The translations under genes and the position numbers were made by a program. Positions 27,706 through 37,220 of a DNA stretch of 64,000 nucleotides are shown here, piece after piece (within the stretch, counting starts at the first letter, position 1; each line of letters starts with the position of its first letter). Location of the stretch: positions 16,653-80,652 of the forward strand of contig DASUHB010000073.1 of assembly GCA_036273715.1 (NCBI GenBank). The letters are read 5' to 3'. Source of the stretch: Gemmatimonadaceae bacterium. GTDB lineage: Bacteria > Gemmatimonadota > Gemmatimonadetes > Gemmatimonadales > Gemmatimonadaceae. The notes beneath the pieces were generated by a model. That model searched no databases, was not told the origin of the DNA, and was given only the letters and a program-made list of their open reading frames with translations.

Positions 27706-30366
27706 CTACTCCGACCGCAGCGTGATCGAGGGATCCACCCGCGCCGCGCGGGACGCCGGAATCCAACAGGCCAGCGCCGACACGACGGCGAGCAGCACCA
27801 CGACGCCCGCGTAGGTCACGGGATCGAGGCGCGACACGCCGAACAACAGCGTCACCAGCGCCCGGCTCGCCGCCACCGCGCCCGCCAGGCCGATCGCGAC
27901 GCCCACCACCGTCAAGCCCATGCCCTCGCGCACGACGAGCGCTAGAATCTGCGACTGCGTCGCGCCTAACGCAGAGCGCACGCCGATTTCCCGCGTGCGC
28001 TCGGCCACGCTGCCCGAGAGCACGCCGTACAGACCGATCGCCGCCAACGCCAAGGCCGCCGCCGCGAAAATCTCGAAGACGATGAGGACGAACCGCCGCT
28101 CGGCCGCCGACTGCCGCACCAGCGCCGCCATCGTCGCCACCCGCGTGACCGGCTGGTCGCGATCCACCGACCAGATGGCCCGCTTGACTAACGGAATCAG
28201 CGACACCGGCTGGACGCGCGCGCGCACGACCAGCGTTTGTACGTTGTCTACCCAGTCCCACTGCCCGGACGCGACGTAGAACTGATCCTCTTGGGCCACG
28301 GCCAGCGACGTCTGCTTCACGTCGCCCACCACGCCCACGACGTAGTCCCACGGCCGCTTCGCATCGCCGAGCTCCGGACCGACACGCACGCGCTGGCCGA
28401 TCGGATTCTGACCCGGGAACCGCCGCTTCGCGAACGACTCGTTGATCACGAGCGCTTCCGGCGCCCCGGGCAGGTCGTGCGCGTCGACGAGACGGCCCGC
28501 GCGCAGCGGAATGCCCATCGTCTTGAAGTAGTCCGGCGTGACGGCGTAGCGGAGCGCCGATCCCTCGTCGCCGCTCTTCACGGCGTCGTTCTCGAACGCA
28601 ATGCCGTAGGCGTCGACATCGCCGCTCAACGGCAGTTGACTCGTGAACGCCGCCGACGCTACGCCGGGCACCGCGCGCACCGCGTCGAGCGCCTGCGCGA
28701 AGAACTCGAGCCGCGCGCTGTCCGACGCGTAGCGGTGACCGGCCGCATCGATCTGCATCGTGAGCACGTTGGTCGCGTCGAAGCCCGGCGCAACCGCGAA
28801 CAGCTGCGCAAGACTGCGCAGCAACAGCCCCGCGCCCACGAGCAGCACGAGCGCGAGCGCCACTTCGGCGACCACGAGCACGCGGCGGCTGGCAGCGTGT
28901 CCCCCGGCAACGCGCGAGGATGCGCGCGCGAGCCCGGGGCCGGCGGCGTTCCTGGACGCGCGCAGCGCCGGTGCAATGCCGACGGCGATGCCGATGATTG
29001 CCGTCACAAGGAGCGCGAAGGCGAACGCGCGGCCGTCGAGTCCGATGGCGCCAGCGCGCGGCACTCCCTCCGGCGTGAGCGCGATGAGCCCGCGCACCCC
29101 CGCCTCGGCCACGCCTAACGCAAGAACGCCGCCGCACGCGGCGAGCACCAGGCTCTCGGTCAGCAGCTGGCGCACGAGGCGGCCGCGGCCCGCGCCCAAC
29201 GCGACGCGCATCGCGAACTCGTCCGCGCGCTGGGCCCCGCGCGCCAGCAGCAGGTTGGCCACGTTGACGCAGGCGATGGCCAGCAGCAGCACCACCGCCC
29301 CCAGCACCGCGAGCAGCGCCGGCCTCACGCCGCTCGTCACATCGTACTGGAGCGCGTGCACCATCAGGCCGTCGTTGAGCGATGCCCAGGCCGGCCGTGG
29401 GAAGTCCGCTTGGGGCGAGTGGGCAATGGCATTCAGCTCGCGGCGCGCCTCGTCGAGGCTCACCCCCGGCTCGAGACGGCCGATCATCGCCTGATGGTGG
29501 CCCCACTCGCGGCTCTCGAAGGCGGCACGCGGCCGCATCTGCAGCGGCGTCCAGACGTCGGCGGCGGCTTCGAGCACGTTGTCGAAGCCCGCCGGCATCA
29601 CGCCGATCACGGTGAACGGATTGCCATCGAGGTCGATGACGCGGCCGACGACATTGCGATCGCCGCCGAACCGCCGCGCGACCAGACGCGCGCTCAGGAT
29701 GGCGACGCGGGGCCCGCCCGGCCGGTCGTCGGCGTCGGCGAAGTTGCGGCCGAGCGCCGGCGAGATGCCCAACACGCGAAAATAACTCGCGCTCACCTGC
29801 TGCCCCGCGAGACGCTCGGGCTCGCCGTCGCCCGACAGGGCCGGCTGCCACGCGTCGATCGCGGCGAGCGCTTGAAATACGCGGCTGCGTTGGGCAATCT
29901 CGACGTAGGTCCCGTACGTGGTCGCGAGGCGGGATCCGTCGGCGCGCACGTCCGAGATCATCACCACACGATCCGCGTGCGGGTAGGCGAGCGGCTCGAA
30001 CAGAATCGGGTTCACCGCGCCGAAGATGGCGGTGGCGGCGCCGATGCCTAACGCAAGCGTGAGCACGGCCACCACCGCGAAGCCGGGGTGGGTGCGCAGG
30101 CGTCGCACCGCGACCCTGAGATCGCCGGCCGTGGACGCGGCGATGTTCTCCCAACCAGAATCCCGCACCTGCTCCCGCACGACCACCGGATTCCCGATCT
30201 CGATCGCCGCCGCGCGCCGAGCCGCCGCCTCCGTGAGACCGCGCCCGATGTGCGCCGCGGTGGCCTGATCGAGATAATGCGCGACCTCGTCGTCCACATC
30301 GCGATCCGAGGCGCCCCGGTGCACGAGCACGCGCAACCCCCGCGCTACCTGCCGCCAGAGCGACAC
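27706..30366 (-). CDS. ADOP-type ABC transporter permease (MacB/FtsX-like, duplicated)
   Basis: 886 residues. N-terminal cytoplasmic extension (about 1-80), then two MacB_PCD + FtsX units. The first hydrophobic span reads [20 protein letters not shown]. The FtsX blocks read LLLAIACVNVANLLLARGA and ALALAAIGLYGVLSGSVAERTREIGVRSALGA. It ends in PASRAARVDPSITLRSE. No ATPase gene is adjacent, so it is an orphan permease. It follows its PadR gene by 3 nt. Confidence 0.9.
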   Translation of the reverse strand: MSLWRQVARGLRVLVHRGASDRDVDDEVAHYLDQATAAHIGRGLTEAAARRAAAIEIGNPVVVREQVRDSGWENIAASTAGDLRVAVRRLRTHPGFAVVAVLTLALGIGAATAIFGAVNPILFEPLAYPHADRVVMISDVRADGSRLATTYGTYVEIAQRSRVFQALAAIDAWQPALSGDGEPERLAGQQVSASYFRVLGISPALGRNFADADDRPGGPRVAILSARLVARRFGGDRNVVGRVIDLDGNPFTVIGVMPAGFDNVLEAAADVWTPLQMRPRAAFESREWGHHQAMIGRLEPGVSLDEARRELNAIAHSPQADFPRPAWASLNDGLMVHALQYDVTSGVRPALLAVLGAVVLLLAIACVNVANLLLARGAQRADEFAMRVALGAGRGRLVRQLLTESLVLAACGGVLALGVAEAGVRGLIALTPEGVPRAGAIGLDGRAFAFALLVTAIIGIAVGIAPALRASRNAAGPGLARASSRVAGGHAASRRVLVVAEVALALVLLVGAGLLLRSLAQLFAVAPGFDATNVLTMQIDAAGHRYASDSARLEFFAQALDAVRAVPGVASAAFTSQLPLSGDVDAYGIAFENDAVKSGDEGSALRYAVTPDYFKTMGIPLRAGRLVDAHDLPGAPEALVINESFAKRRFPGQNPIGQRVRVGPELGDAKRPWDYVVGVVGDVKQTSLAVAQEDQFYVASGQWDWVDNVQTLVVRARVQPVSLIPLVKRAIWSVDRDQPVTRVATMAALVRQSAAERRFVLIVFEIFAAAALALAAIGLYGVLSGSVAERTREIGVRSALGATQSQILALVVREGMGLTVVGVAIGLAGAVAASRALVTLLFGVSRLDPVTYAGVVVLLAVVSALACWIPASRAARVDPSITLRSE

Positions 30367-30369
30367 GCG

Positions 30370-30705
30370 TTAGGCCTCGGCTTTGAGCAGCCGCGCGATA
30401 GCCGTCGCGCGCTGGTTCCACGTGGACGTTTCCACCTCGAGCTGCTTGCGCCCTGCCCGCGTCAGCGCGTAGTACCGCGCCCGCCGCGCGTTCTCCGTCT
30501 GCCGCCACTCCGCGTCCAGCCACCCCGCCCGCTCGAGTCGCTGCAGCGCCGTGAGCAGCGAACCCGGGTTGATGCGGAACACGCCGCGCGAGATCTGCTC
30601 GATGCGCCGCGCGATGCCGAACCCGTGCATCGGCTCGAGGCTCAGTGTCTTGAGGATGAGCAGATCCAGCGTGCCCTGGATCACATCCGTATTGGGCTCG
30701 ACCAA
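30370..30705 (-). CDS. PadR-family transcriptional regulator (partner of the downstream ADOP permease)
   Basis: 111 residues with the PadR core QGTLDLLILKTLSLEPMHGF followed by the winged helix (LERAGWLDAEWRQTENARRARYY). A TTG at 30705 is chosen because CGGAG lies 6 nt upstream. A possible promoter with TTGACA at 30763-30758 precedes it. The pair PadR-ADOP is conserved in Acidobacteria and Gemmatimonadota. Confidence 0.88.
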   Translation of the reverse strand: MVEPNTDVIQGTLDLLILKTLSLEPMHGFGIARRIEQISRGVFRINPGSLLTALQRLERAGWLDAEWRQTENARRARYYALTRAGRKQLEVETSTWNQRATAIARLLKAEA

Positions 30706-30866
30706 CGCGCGCTCCGGGTGACGAGGCTGTACCCAGGATGCGCGCTCTCATCTTGATTGTCAAGGGTTGATCGCCAACAGGGCCAGCCACCCGGACGCCG
30801 GGGGTTGCAGGCGCCGCGTCTTCTGCGCCATGTTGTGCAACGGAGAACGTCTAACCGGACCGCGCC

Positions 30867-31331
30867 ATGACGACCATCTTTGGCAGGCTGCGCCGCTTCG
30901 CCCCCGCCCTGCTCTGCCTCACGGGCTTCGCGTGCATGACCTAGCCCGTCACGCCGGTGAATGAATTGCGCCCCGGGAACAGCGTCCAGCTGACGCTCAC
31001 CGATTCCGCGATTCCTGCCTTGGCTCCGCGCCTCGGCCCGGGCGTGTTCCGCGTCCAGGGCAAACTGCACGAGGTCGATTCGCTCGCCTTACTGCTTCAG
31101 GTGTCGAACACCACGTCCACACGGAACATCGATTACCATTTCGCGCCGAGCATGCAGTGGGGAGGCGGCGCGGTGTCGATTCCGCGCACCGGCGTCGCCG
31201 CCGCACGCCAGGGACACTTCTCGCTGCTGCGCACCGCGCTCGGCATCGCGTTCGTCGGTGGGGCGGCCGCGCTCACGGCAAGCCTCATGCACCACGCGCC
31301 GGCCCAAGCCACGCGGGCGACTTACCCGTGA
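30867..31331 (+). pseudogene. Lipoprotein gene interrupted by an in-frame TAG just after the lipobox
   Basis: The ATG at 30867 opens a clear lipoprotein signal (MTTIFGRLRRFAPALLCLTG, then FAC-MT). A TAG at 30942-30944 follows the lipobox Cys by two codons, and the same frame then runs on as PVTPVNELRPGNSVQLTLT to 31331. The downstream part has beta-rich sequence, one C-terminal hydrophobic segment (ALGIAFVGGAAALTASL) and could restart at the GTG at 30957, but without the signal. A CAG-to-TAG change, a sequencing error, or readthrough would each explain it. Function unknown. Confidence 0.7.
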
Positions 31332-31515
31332 GCGCGCGAGACGCCCCTCGACAACAGACATTGTGCTGAACGGCGGTGACGTGCGACATCGGATGTCTTC
31401 TCGCCCTCGCCGTCGCCTTCGGTAGTATCGCAGTACACACTCCAGTTGGCGGGCACCGTCGATGGTGCGCGCCCGGCTTCTGCGCGAAGTCGCGGCATCC
31501 GTTCGATCCGCCTTC

Positions 31516-32892
31516 CTAACGCGCGCCGGCGCCCAACCGAAAGGTCATCGCGCGAAAATCGATCGTGTACCCGCCGTACCGGGCGGCCATGGTCCCCGAC
31601 AAGTTGCCGTAGTACGCGTCGAACGGCGTCTTTGCCTCCTCGCGCATCACGAAGACGCTGTCGAGGACAGCCTGGTGTCCACCAATCGCGAGCGGGAGCC
31701 GGGCGAGCTCGTATCCTGCGTACGTCTTGTCGCCGCCCGCGCCACCGATGTGCGTGTGGGTCGGATCGAGACCGCTGAGGAGCGTCGAGTACGCGCGGCA
31801 GAAACGCACCGTGAGCAGGGTCGCGTCGGCGCCGCTGTCGAAATGAAAGAGACGCGTCGAATCTCCCACTGTTGCCGACACGACGGGCGACAGATCGTCC
31901 AGGAACAGGTTCGATGAATCACTCGGCGCCTCGCCCGCCGCCGGATCGACGCGCAGACTGTCGGTGCCGATGGCGAGTCGGCCCAACGCCTCGAGCACCG
32001 GATAGCCGAGGATGGCGGTGATCTGGAACTTGATCTGCGGAATGTCGAGCATGCTGTCGGGCATCACGAGCACGACGACGTTCTCGACGCGCGCGGCGCC
32101 GATGCGCAACTCCGGAATCACCGCCACCCGAGACGGGACAGCGACCCCAGTGATGCCGCTCGTCGTCGATCCACTCGTGATCACGTGGAGGCGGAGCCGC
32201 CGCGCCACCGTTTCGGTGATGGTCGAGAGGTTCGCACCCGTGTCGAAAATCCATTTGGACGAATCGCGCCCGACGTGGACCGTGACGTCGCGCAGTCCGA
32301 TGGCGTTAGGCGTGAGCGGGATGGCAAACGGAGACGACACCGCCGTGCGCTGCCTGGGCGCGTCGCGCAGCGCGCGCCGCAGCAGCAGCTCGCTGCGCAG
32401 GTCGGTGCGATCCGCCGGCGCCATCGTCGCGGCGCTCGCCCGATAGAGGCGCTCGAGTGCATTGGCGGCGTCGCCGTACCGATACGTCTTCATGTAATCA
32501 TCGGCGAGCGTCTTCAATGCCACCCGGAAACGCGCCGAATCGGCGACAGGATCGAGACGCGGTACCAGCGGCTCGAGATCCCGGATCGACTGCGCGTTCT
32601 CGTTCTCCTTGTTGGCGATTACGCCGCGCACGTAATCGAGCGTCGGCGCCGGCGCGCCCGCGCGCGCGCTCGCAGCCGCCAACCACCGCGCGAGCGCGAT
32701 GTACCGGTGCTCGGCGAGCAGCCAGTCCGGCCTGGCGGGCGCATCGAGCGCCGGCTCCGGGCGACTAACGGACGGCGGGTCGCAGATGGGAGCGGGGAGC
32801 GCACTCGGCCGGCGCGCGCCGAGGAGCGCAGCAAGCAGCGCGACGACCGCACCCACCGCCGACGCAGCACGTCGCCGACGCATCGTGACCAT
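31516..32892 (-). CDS. Secreted protein with two retropepsin-like aspartyl protease motifs
   Basis: 458 residues. An N-terminal signal/anchor (SAVGAVVALLAALLGA) is followed by a helical region (about 55-175). Two aspartyl-protease half-domains follow: FDTGAN at about 216-221 with a downstream ILGYPVLEALG, and FDSGAD at about 351-356 with IGGHQAVLDSV. Retropepsins usually dimerise with one motif each; here both are in one chain, as in pepsins or tandem gag-pepsin-like proteins. GAGG lies 6 nt before the ATG at 32892. Confidence 0.82.
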   Translation of the reverse strand: MVTMRRRRAASAVGAVVALLAALLGARRPSALPAPICDPPSVSRPEPALDAPARPDWLLAEHRYIALARWLAAASARAGAPAPTLDYVRGVIANKENENAQSIRDLEPLVPRLDPVADSARFRVALKTLADDYMKTYRYGDAANALERLYRASAATMAPADRTDLRSELLLRRALRDAPRQRTAVSSPFAIPLTPNAIGLRDVTVHVGRDSSKWIFDTGANLSTITETVARRLRLHVITSGSTTSGITGVAVPSRVAVIPELRIGAARVENVVVLVMPDSMLDIPQIKFQITAILGYPVLEALGRLAIGTDSLRVDPAAGEAPSDSSNLFLDDLSPVVSATVGDSTRLFHFDSGADATLLTVRFCRAYSTLLSGLDPTHTHIGGAGGDKTYAGYELARLPLAIGGHQAVLDSVFVMREEAKTPFDAYYGNLSGTMAARYGGYTIDFRAMTFRLGAGAR

Positions 32893-33102
32893 GCAACACC
32901 TCGGACTGAGAACGATTCGTCCTGCCTAACGGCGAGCCCTGGTCGGCCCGACGGACAAGACGGCAGGAGAAAAATCGGCCGGCGTCATCCCGCTGTCAAC
33001 GCGCCCCGAGCACGCCGCCGGCGACAATGTCAGCGTTGCGTCAACGGGATCGAGCGCGCCGATGCGCGAGCGCCCATGCACGCGAGCCGAACGCTGCTCC
33101 TC

Positions 33103-33150
33103 TTGACATTCGGGAGAAGAGAGCCCACGTTCTCCCGACACCCGGGAGAA
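33103..33150 (+). promoter_or_regulatory. Promoter and probable PadR operator upstream of padR/ADOP
   Basis: TTGACA at 33103-33108 is followed by CGGGAGAA (33111-33118) and its inverse TTCTCCCG (33130-33137), 11 nt apart. A third direct copy of CGGGAGAA is at 33143-33150. The palindrome covers the core promoter. The -10 is not clear. Confidence 0.6.
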
Positions 33151-33159
33151 GACGCCACC

Positions 33160-33528
33160 ATGTCGTTTCACGACAGCGCCCGTTCGCGCATGGTTCGCAC
33201 CGAGTCCGCCGAGCAGGTGCTGCAGGGCACGCTCGACCTGCTGATCCTGAAGACGCTGTCGCTCGAGCCGATGCACGGCTGGGGTCTCGCGCACCGAATT
33301 CAGGAGCTGTCGCGCGATCTCCTCCAGGTTGGGCAAGGCTCGATCTACCCGGCCGTCGTGCGCCTCGAACAGCGCGGCTGGGTATCCACGTCCTGGCGTA
33401 CGACCGAGAACAATCGGCGGGCGAAGTACTACACGGTTACCGTTGCCGGCCGGCGCGCCATGGGGCAGGAGCTCGCAAGCTGGAAGCGATTCGTCGCCGC
33501 AGTCACGCTCGTCGTGGAGGCTACGTGA
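33160..33528 (+). CDS. PadR-family transcriptional regulator (partner of the downstream ADOP permease)
   Basis: 122 residues from the ATG at 33160. PadR core QGTLDLLILKTLSLEPMHGW and wing (LEQRGWVSTSWRTTENNRRAKYY). It is strongly similar to the PadR at 30.4 kb, apart from a longer N-terminus. The frame is open for 975 nt upstream, but that part is not protein-like. The stop overlaps the permease start as GTGA. Autoregulation is likely from the adjacent palindrome. Confidence 0.9.
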   Translation: MSFHDSARSRMVRTESAEQVLQGTLDLLILKTLSLEPMHGWGLAHRIQELSRDLLQVGQGSIYPAVVRLEQRGWVSTSWRTTENNRRAKYYTVTVAGRRAMGQELASWKRFVAAVTLVVEAT

Positions 33529-36254
33529 GGGTCACGGTGTGGGACCGCATGAAGATGTTCCTGACTCGTGGGCGCGAGTCGCTGCACCGCCACCGGATCA
33601 TGATGGATCTCGATGACGAGCTGCGCACGCATCTCGAGATGGAAACGGCCTACAACATGACCCGCGGCATGCCGCCCGCAGACGCGGCCCGCGCGGCCAG
33701 GATCGCGATCGGCGGCGTGGAGACCGTGCGTGAGCAGGTGGGCGATGCCCGCGGGTTCAGCATCATCGACAATCTCGTGCGGGACATCCGCTTTGCGTTT
33801 CGCCAACTTCGCCGGACGCCGGCGTTCACGGCGAGCATTGCCGCGACGCTCGCAATTGGCATCGGCGGGACCACCGCCATATTCGCGGTGCTGGACTCGG
33901 TCGTTCTCCGTCCTCTGCCCTATCCGAATGCTAACCGTCTGGTAGGCGTCTGGTGGTCCCTGCCCGGCATGGGCTTCCCGCTGGCGCCGCAGTCCGTGAG
34001 CACGTACTTCGCCATCAAGCGTCTTGCGACGTCCTTCGATGGCATCGGCGTGGTCGATCGGACGGCGGTGAACGTGGTCACGCGCGCCGGCGACGAACAC
34101 GCCGAGCGTCTCAACGGCGCCGCGGCCAGCGCGAACCTCTTTTCGCTGCTGGGCCCCCGGTTCATCGCCGGGCGCCCGTACACGGCCGCCGAGGACGTGC
34201 CTAACGCAACACCCGTGGTGGTCATCAGCGAAGGCTTCTGGCGACGGCATTACGGCGGCGACCGCACCGTCATCGGCAAGCAGCTGATCGTCGATGGACA
34301 ATCGCGCACCATCGTCGGGGTCACTGCCTCCGGGTTCCATTTTCCCGACGAGGGGACGCAGCTCTGGACGCCGATCGAGCTGGATTCCGCGACGGCGTAC
34401 GGCGGTCCGTTCGCGCACCAGGCATTCGCGCGCCTGCGTCCGGGCGTCACGATCGATGACGCTCGGCGCGAAATCGCGCGGTTGATGCCGCGCATGGGCG
34501 AGCTCTATCCCGACATCGCGCCGTCGATGGCGTTGGCCGAGTTTCTGCGGCAGGCCCACGCGGGCGTCGTCGTGCACCCGATGCGGGACGACGTGGTCGG
34601 CGGATTCGGCACCGTCGCGATCATCGCGGCGGCGGCCGGTGTGCTGCTGTTCGCGATTGCCCTTGCGAATGCGGCGAGCCTGCTGCTCACGCGCGCCGAA
34701 GGCCGGCAGCGCGAGCTGGCGCTGCGGGTGGTGTTGGGCGCCGGCACTCGGCGCGTGCTGGCGCAGTTCGTGGCCGAGTCGCTGCTGTTAGGCGCGTTGG
34801 GCGGCGTGGCCGGTGTGGCCATCGCGCGCATCGGCATCCGCGCGCTCGTGGATGCCGCGCCGCAGGGCATTCCGCGGTTGTCGGAAATTGCTTTGCATCC
34901 GGCGGTCATCGGATTCGCCGTCGGCATCACCATCGCCATGGCCTTCGCCTGCAGCTCGATCGCGTGGCTGCGCCTCGACGTGCGGAACCTGGGCAACCGT
35001 CTGCGCGATGGATCGCGCGGCGGGACGACGGGACGCGATCGCCAGCGCGCGCGCCGCACGTTAGTCGTGACGCAAGTCGCGTTCGCAACGCTGCTCGTGA
35101 CGGGCGCCGCGTTTCTCCTGCAGAACGCATATCGCCTGCGGCGCGCGGATCCCGGCTTCGATGCCAGTCACACGCTCACCGCGTGGATCTCGCTGCCGCT
35201 CGTGGCGTATCCACACGACAGCGACGCGGTGCGCTATGCGCAGCGGCTCGTGACGCGGGTTCGCAAGCTGCCGGGCGTCAGCGCCGCCGGCGTGAGCTCC
35301 AAACTTCCGATGTTCCAGTTAGGCTCGACGTACACCCCCGTGTGGAGCGACGCGGATCCGGGAACGTCGACGACGCTGCCCCCCTCCGATCTCGCGCTCA
35401 CGGCCGGCGACGGATTCTTCCCGGCGCTCGGCATCCCGATCGTTGCCGGTCGGGATTTCTATCCCGGCGGCAGGCAGTCGCCGTACGAGGCGATCATCGA
35501 CCGCTCGCTCGCCCATCGCTACTGGGGCGACTCGACGGGTGCGCGCGCCATCGGGCGCCGCATCCGCCTTACGCAAGATCCGAGGAGCGATTCGTGGTAC
35601 ACGGTCGTCGGCGTCGTCGGGTCGGTGGCCGACACGTCGCTCGCCGGCCCTCGCGTCGGCGTCGTCTATCTGCCCAACGTCGTCTCGCCGGACACCAACC
35701 GCTCGGTGGTGATGCGCGTGCTGGCGCTCGCCGTCAAATCATCCGGCGATCCGCACGCGATGCGTACCCTCGTCGAGCGCGCGATCACGGATGTCGATGG
35801 GTCCGTGCCGCCGTTCCGCGTGAAGCCGATGACGGACGTGCTGCGCGAGTCGACGGCGCGACTCTGGTTCATGGTCACCATTCTCGCCACGACGGGAACC
35901 ATTGCCCTGCTGCTCGCGGCGATCGGGCTGTACGGCGTGCTCTCGTATCTCGTCAACGCGAGGGCGAAAGAGATGAGCATTCGCATGGCGATGGGTGCGC
36001 TGCCATCGACGGTGGCCGCGTTCGTGACGCGGCAGGGCATGGCGATGGCGGGCATTGGCGTGGTGATCGGCGCCGCGGCGTTTCTCGTGCTGGCGCGCGA
36101 CATCGAGTCCATGCAGTCCGGCCTCACGGGCCCCGCGGTGGCGACGATCGTCGCCGCGCCGATCGCGCTGATCTGCATCACGACCTGTGCGAGCTGGGTG
36201 CCCGCGCGCCGAGCCGCGCACGCGGACCCCGCCCGTGCCCTGTCCGCCGACTGA
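33525..36254 (+). CDS. ADOP-type ABC transporter permease (MacB/FtsX-like, duplicated)
   Basis: 909 residues from the GTG at 33525, which overlaps the padR stop. N-terminal extension with DDELRTHLEMETAYN, then two MacB_PCD/FtsX units. The first span is FTASIAATLAIGIGGTTAIF, the last FtsX block is LLLAAIGLYGVLSYLVNARA with KEMSIRMAMGALP, and the end is PARRAAHADPARALSAD. No ATPase is adjacent. It converges on the next gene with a 9-nt gap and no terminator. Confidence 0.9.
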   Translation: MRVTVWDRMKMFLTRGRESLHRHRIMMDLDDELRTHLEMETAYNMTRGMPPADAARAARIAIGGVETVREQVGDARGFSIIDNLVRDIRFAFRQLRRTPAFTASIAATLAIGIGGTTAIFAVLDSVVLRPLPYPNANRLVGVWWSLPGMGFPLAPQSVSTYFAIKRLATSFDGIGVVDRTAVNVVTRAGDEHAERLNGAAASANLFSLLGPRFIAGRPYTAAEDVPNATPVVVISEGFWRRHYGGDRTVIGKQLIVDGQSRTIVGVTASGFHFPDEGTQLWTPIELDSATAYGGPFAHQAFARLRPGVTIDDARREIARLMPRMGELYPDIAPSMALAEFLRQAHAGVVVHPMRDDVVGGFGTVAIIAAAAGVLLFAIALANAASLLLTRAEGRQRELALRVVLGAGTRRVLAQFVAESLLLGALGGVAGVAIARIGIRALVDAAPQGIPRLSEIALHPAVIGFAVGITIAMAFACSSIAWLRLDVRNLGNRLRDGSRGGTTGRDRQRARRTLVVTQVAFATLLVTGAAFLLQNAYRLRRADPGFDASHTLTAWISLPLVAYPHDSDAVRYAQRLVTRVRKLPGVSAAGVSSKLPMFQLGSTYTPVWSDADPGTSTTLPPSDLALTAGDGFFPALGIPIVAGRDFYPGGRQSPYEAIIDRSLAHRYWGDSTGARAIGRRIRLTQDPRSDSWYTVVGVVGSVADTSLAGPRVGVVYLPNVVSPDTNRSVVMRVLALAVKSSGDPHAMRTLVERAITDVDGSVPPFRVKPMTDVLRESTARLWFMVTILATTGTIALLLAAIGLYGVLSYLVNARAKEMSIRMAMGALPSTVAAFVTRQGMAMAGIGVVIGAAAFLVLARDIESMQSGLTGPAVATIVAAPIALICITTCASWVPARRAAHADPARALSAD

Positions 36255-36263
36255 CGGCAGCAG

Positions 36264-37016
36264 CTACTTTCCGGTCGAGTCGTTAGGCAAGCGGTACACG
36301 ACCTTCCCGCTGTCGTCCAGGAACTCGAGGGACGCGTTGTTCGCGCTGTCCACCGCCAGCTTGACGCGCGCCTTCCCCTTCTTGTCCATGAGCAGCACCG
36401 CGGCGTCATCGTTCTTCGTCCGCCCAACGAACACGCGCTGCGTGAAGTGGCCGAACGCCTTGTCGTACTTCTGCTGGAACGACTTGAACGCCGCGCGCTG
36501 GGCCGCGGTGTCCTTCATGGCCTGAATGTCGTTGAGCGCGCGCGCCATGTCGCCGGTGAGCGGTTCGTTCGGCTGATCCCACACCAGCAGACCGGATTGT
36601 TTCGTCGTCCCATGCTGCTCGTAGTCGAGGCCCACGGCTTCCTGCTGGCGGAAGTGGTCGAAGCGAATGGTGCTGCTCGCCTCGGGCACGCCGTTCACCA
36701 TGTGCGTCTCGTACGTAAGGCCGCCGTTCTCGTCGCCATCGTCGTTGAAGAAGAGCAGTCCTGCCCCGCGGTGTCCGTTGCGATACTTGAGCTCGACGCC
36801 GCCGATGGTGCCGCCGGGAAATTCGTCGGTGTTGGAAATGGCGAGGCGGATCGTGCCGTTGGTCTCGCGGATGTTGATGCGGTGCGCGTTGATCTGGTCG
36901 AAGTCCACGGTTTTCGGCGAGCGGAACGCGGTGAAGAGCAGCACGGCGAACAAGAGCGACGAGAGGATGGCGTACGCCTTCAGGATGCGCACTTCCTTGC
37001 GGAGTTTCTCATCCAT
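36264..37016 (-). CDS. Single-span membrane-anchored hypothetical protein
   Basis: 250 residues. A short cytoplasmic N-terminus, one membrane segment (AYAILSSLLFAVLLFTAF, about 14-31), then a periplasmic beta-rich domain with INIRETNGTIRLAISN and repeated GLLFFNDDGDENGGLTYE-type strands. The C-terminus (ASLEFLDDSGKVVYRLP) repeats the strand pattern. The architecture is common in this phylum, but I know of no function. Confidence 0.75.
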   Translation of the reverse strand: MDEKLRKEVRILKAYAILSSLLFAVLLFTAFRSPKTVDFDQINAHRINIRETNGTIRLAISNTDEFPGGTIGGVELKYRNGHRGAGLLFFNDDGDENGGLTYETHMVNGVPEASSTIRFDHFRQQEAVGLDYEQHGTTKQSGLLVWDQPNEPLTGDMARALNDIQAMKDTAAQRAAFKSFQQKYDKAFGHFTQRVFVGRTKNDDAAVLLMDKKGKARVKLAVDSANNASLEFLDDSGKVVYRLPNDSTGK

Positions 37017-37075
37017 GGTGGATCTCCCTCGGTGCGGTCGGCGGCAAAGGCGCGTGCGCGACGGCGGATGGCAGG

Positions 37076-37140
37076 TTGTCCGGACCGCTGGGGCCGGCCG
37101 GCGAAATGTCCGGACAAATATACGGCGGGTGCGCTATAAT
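37076..37140 (+). promoter_or_regulatory. TATAAT promoter element overlapped by a TTGTCCGGA inverted repeat
   Basis: TTGTCCGGA (37076-37084) and TCCGGACAA (37109-37117) are inverted; TGTCCGGACA at 37107-37116 is itself a perfect 10-bp palindrome. A perfect TATAAT is at 37135-37140, and its -35 position falls on GGACAA inside the repeat. Likely a regulated promoter for the VOC gene. Confidence 0.55.
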
Positions 37141-37220
37141 AATAGTAGGAACAGCTGTGCCCGCTTTTCGCCGCCCCCACTCATCTGACCGTCGTCTCAT
37201 CGCAGGAGCCATCAGACGCC

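Noticed and set aside
32185..33159. Upstream two thirds of a 447-codon frame ending in padR
   Set aside because: Antisense to the aspartyl protease gene and not protein-like. Only the part from 33160 is PadR.
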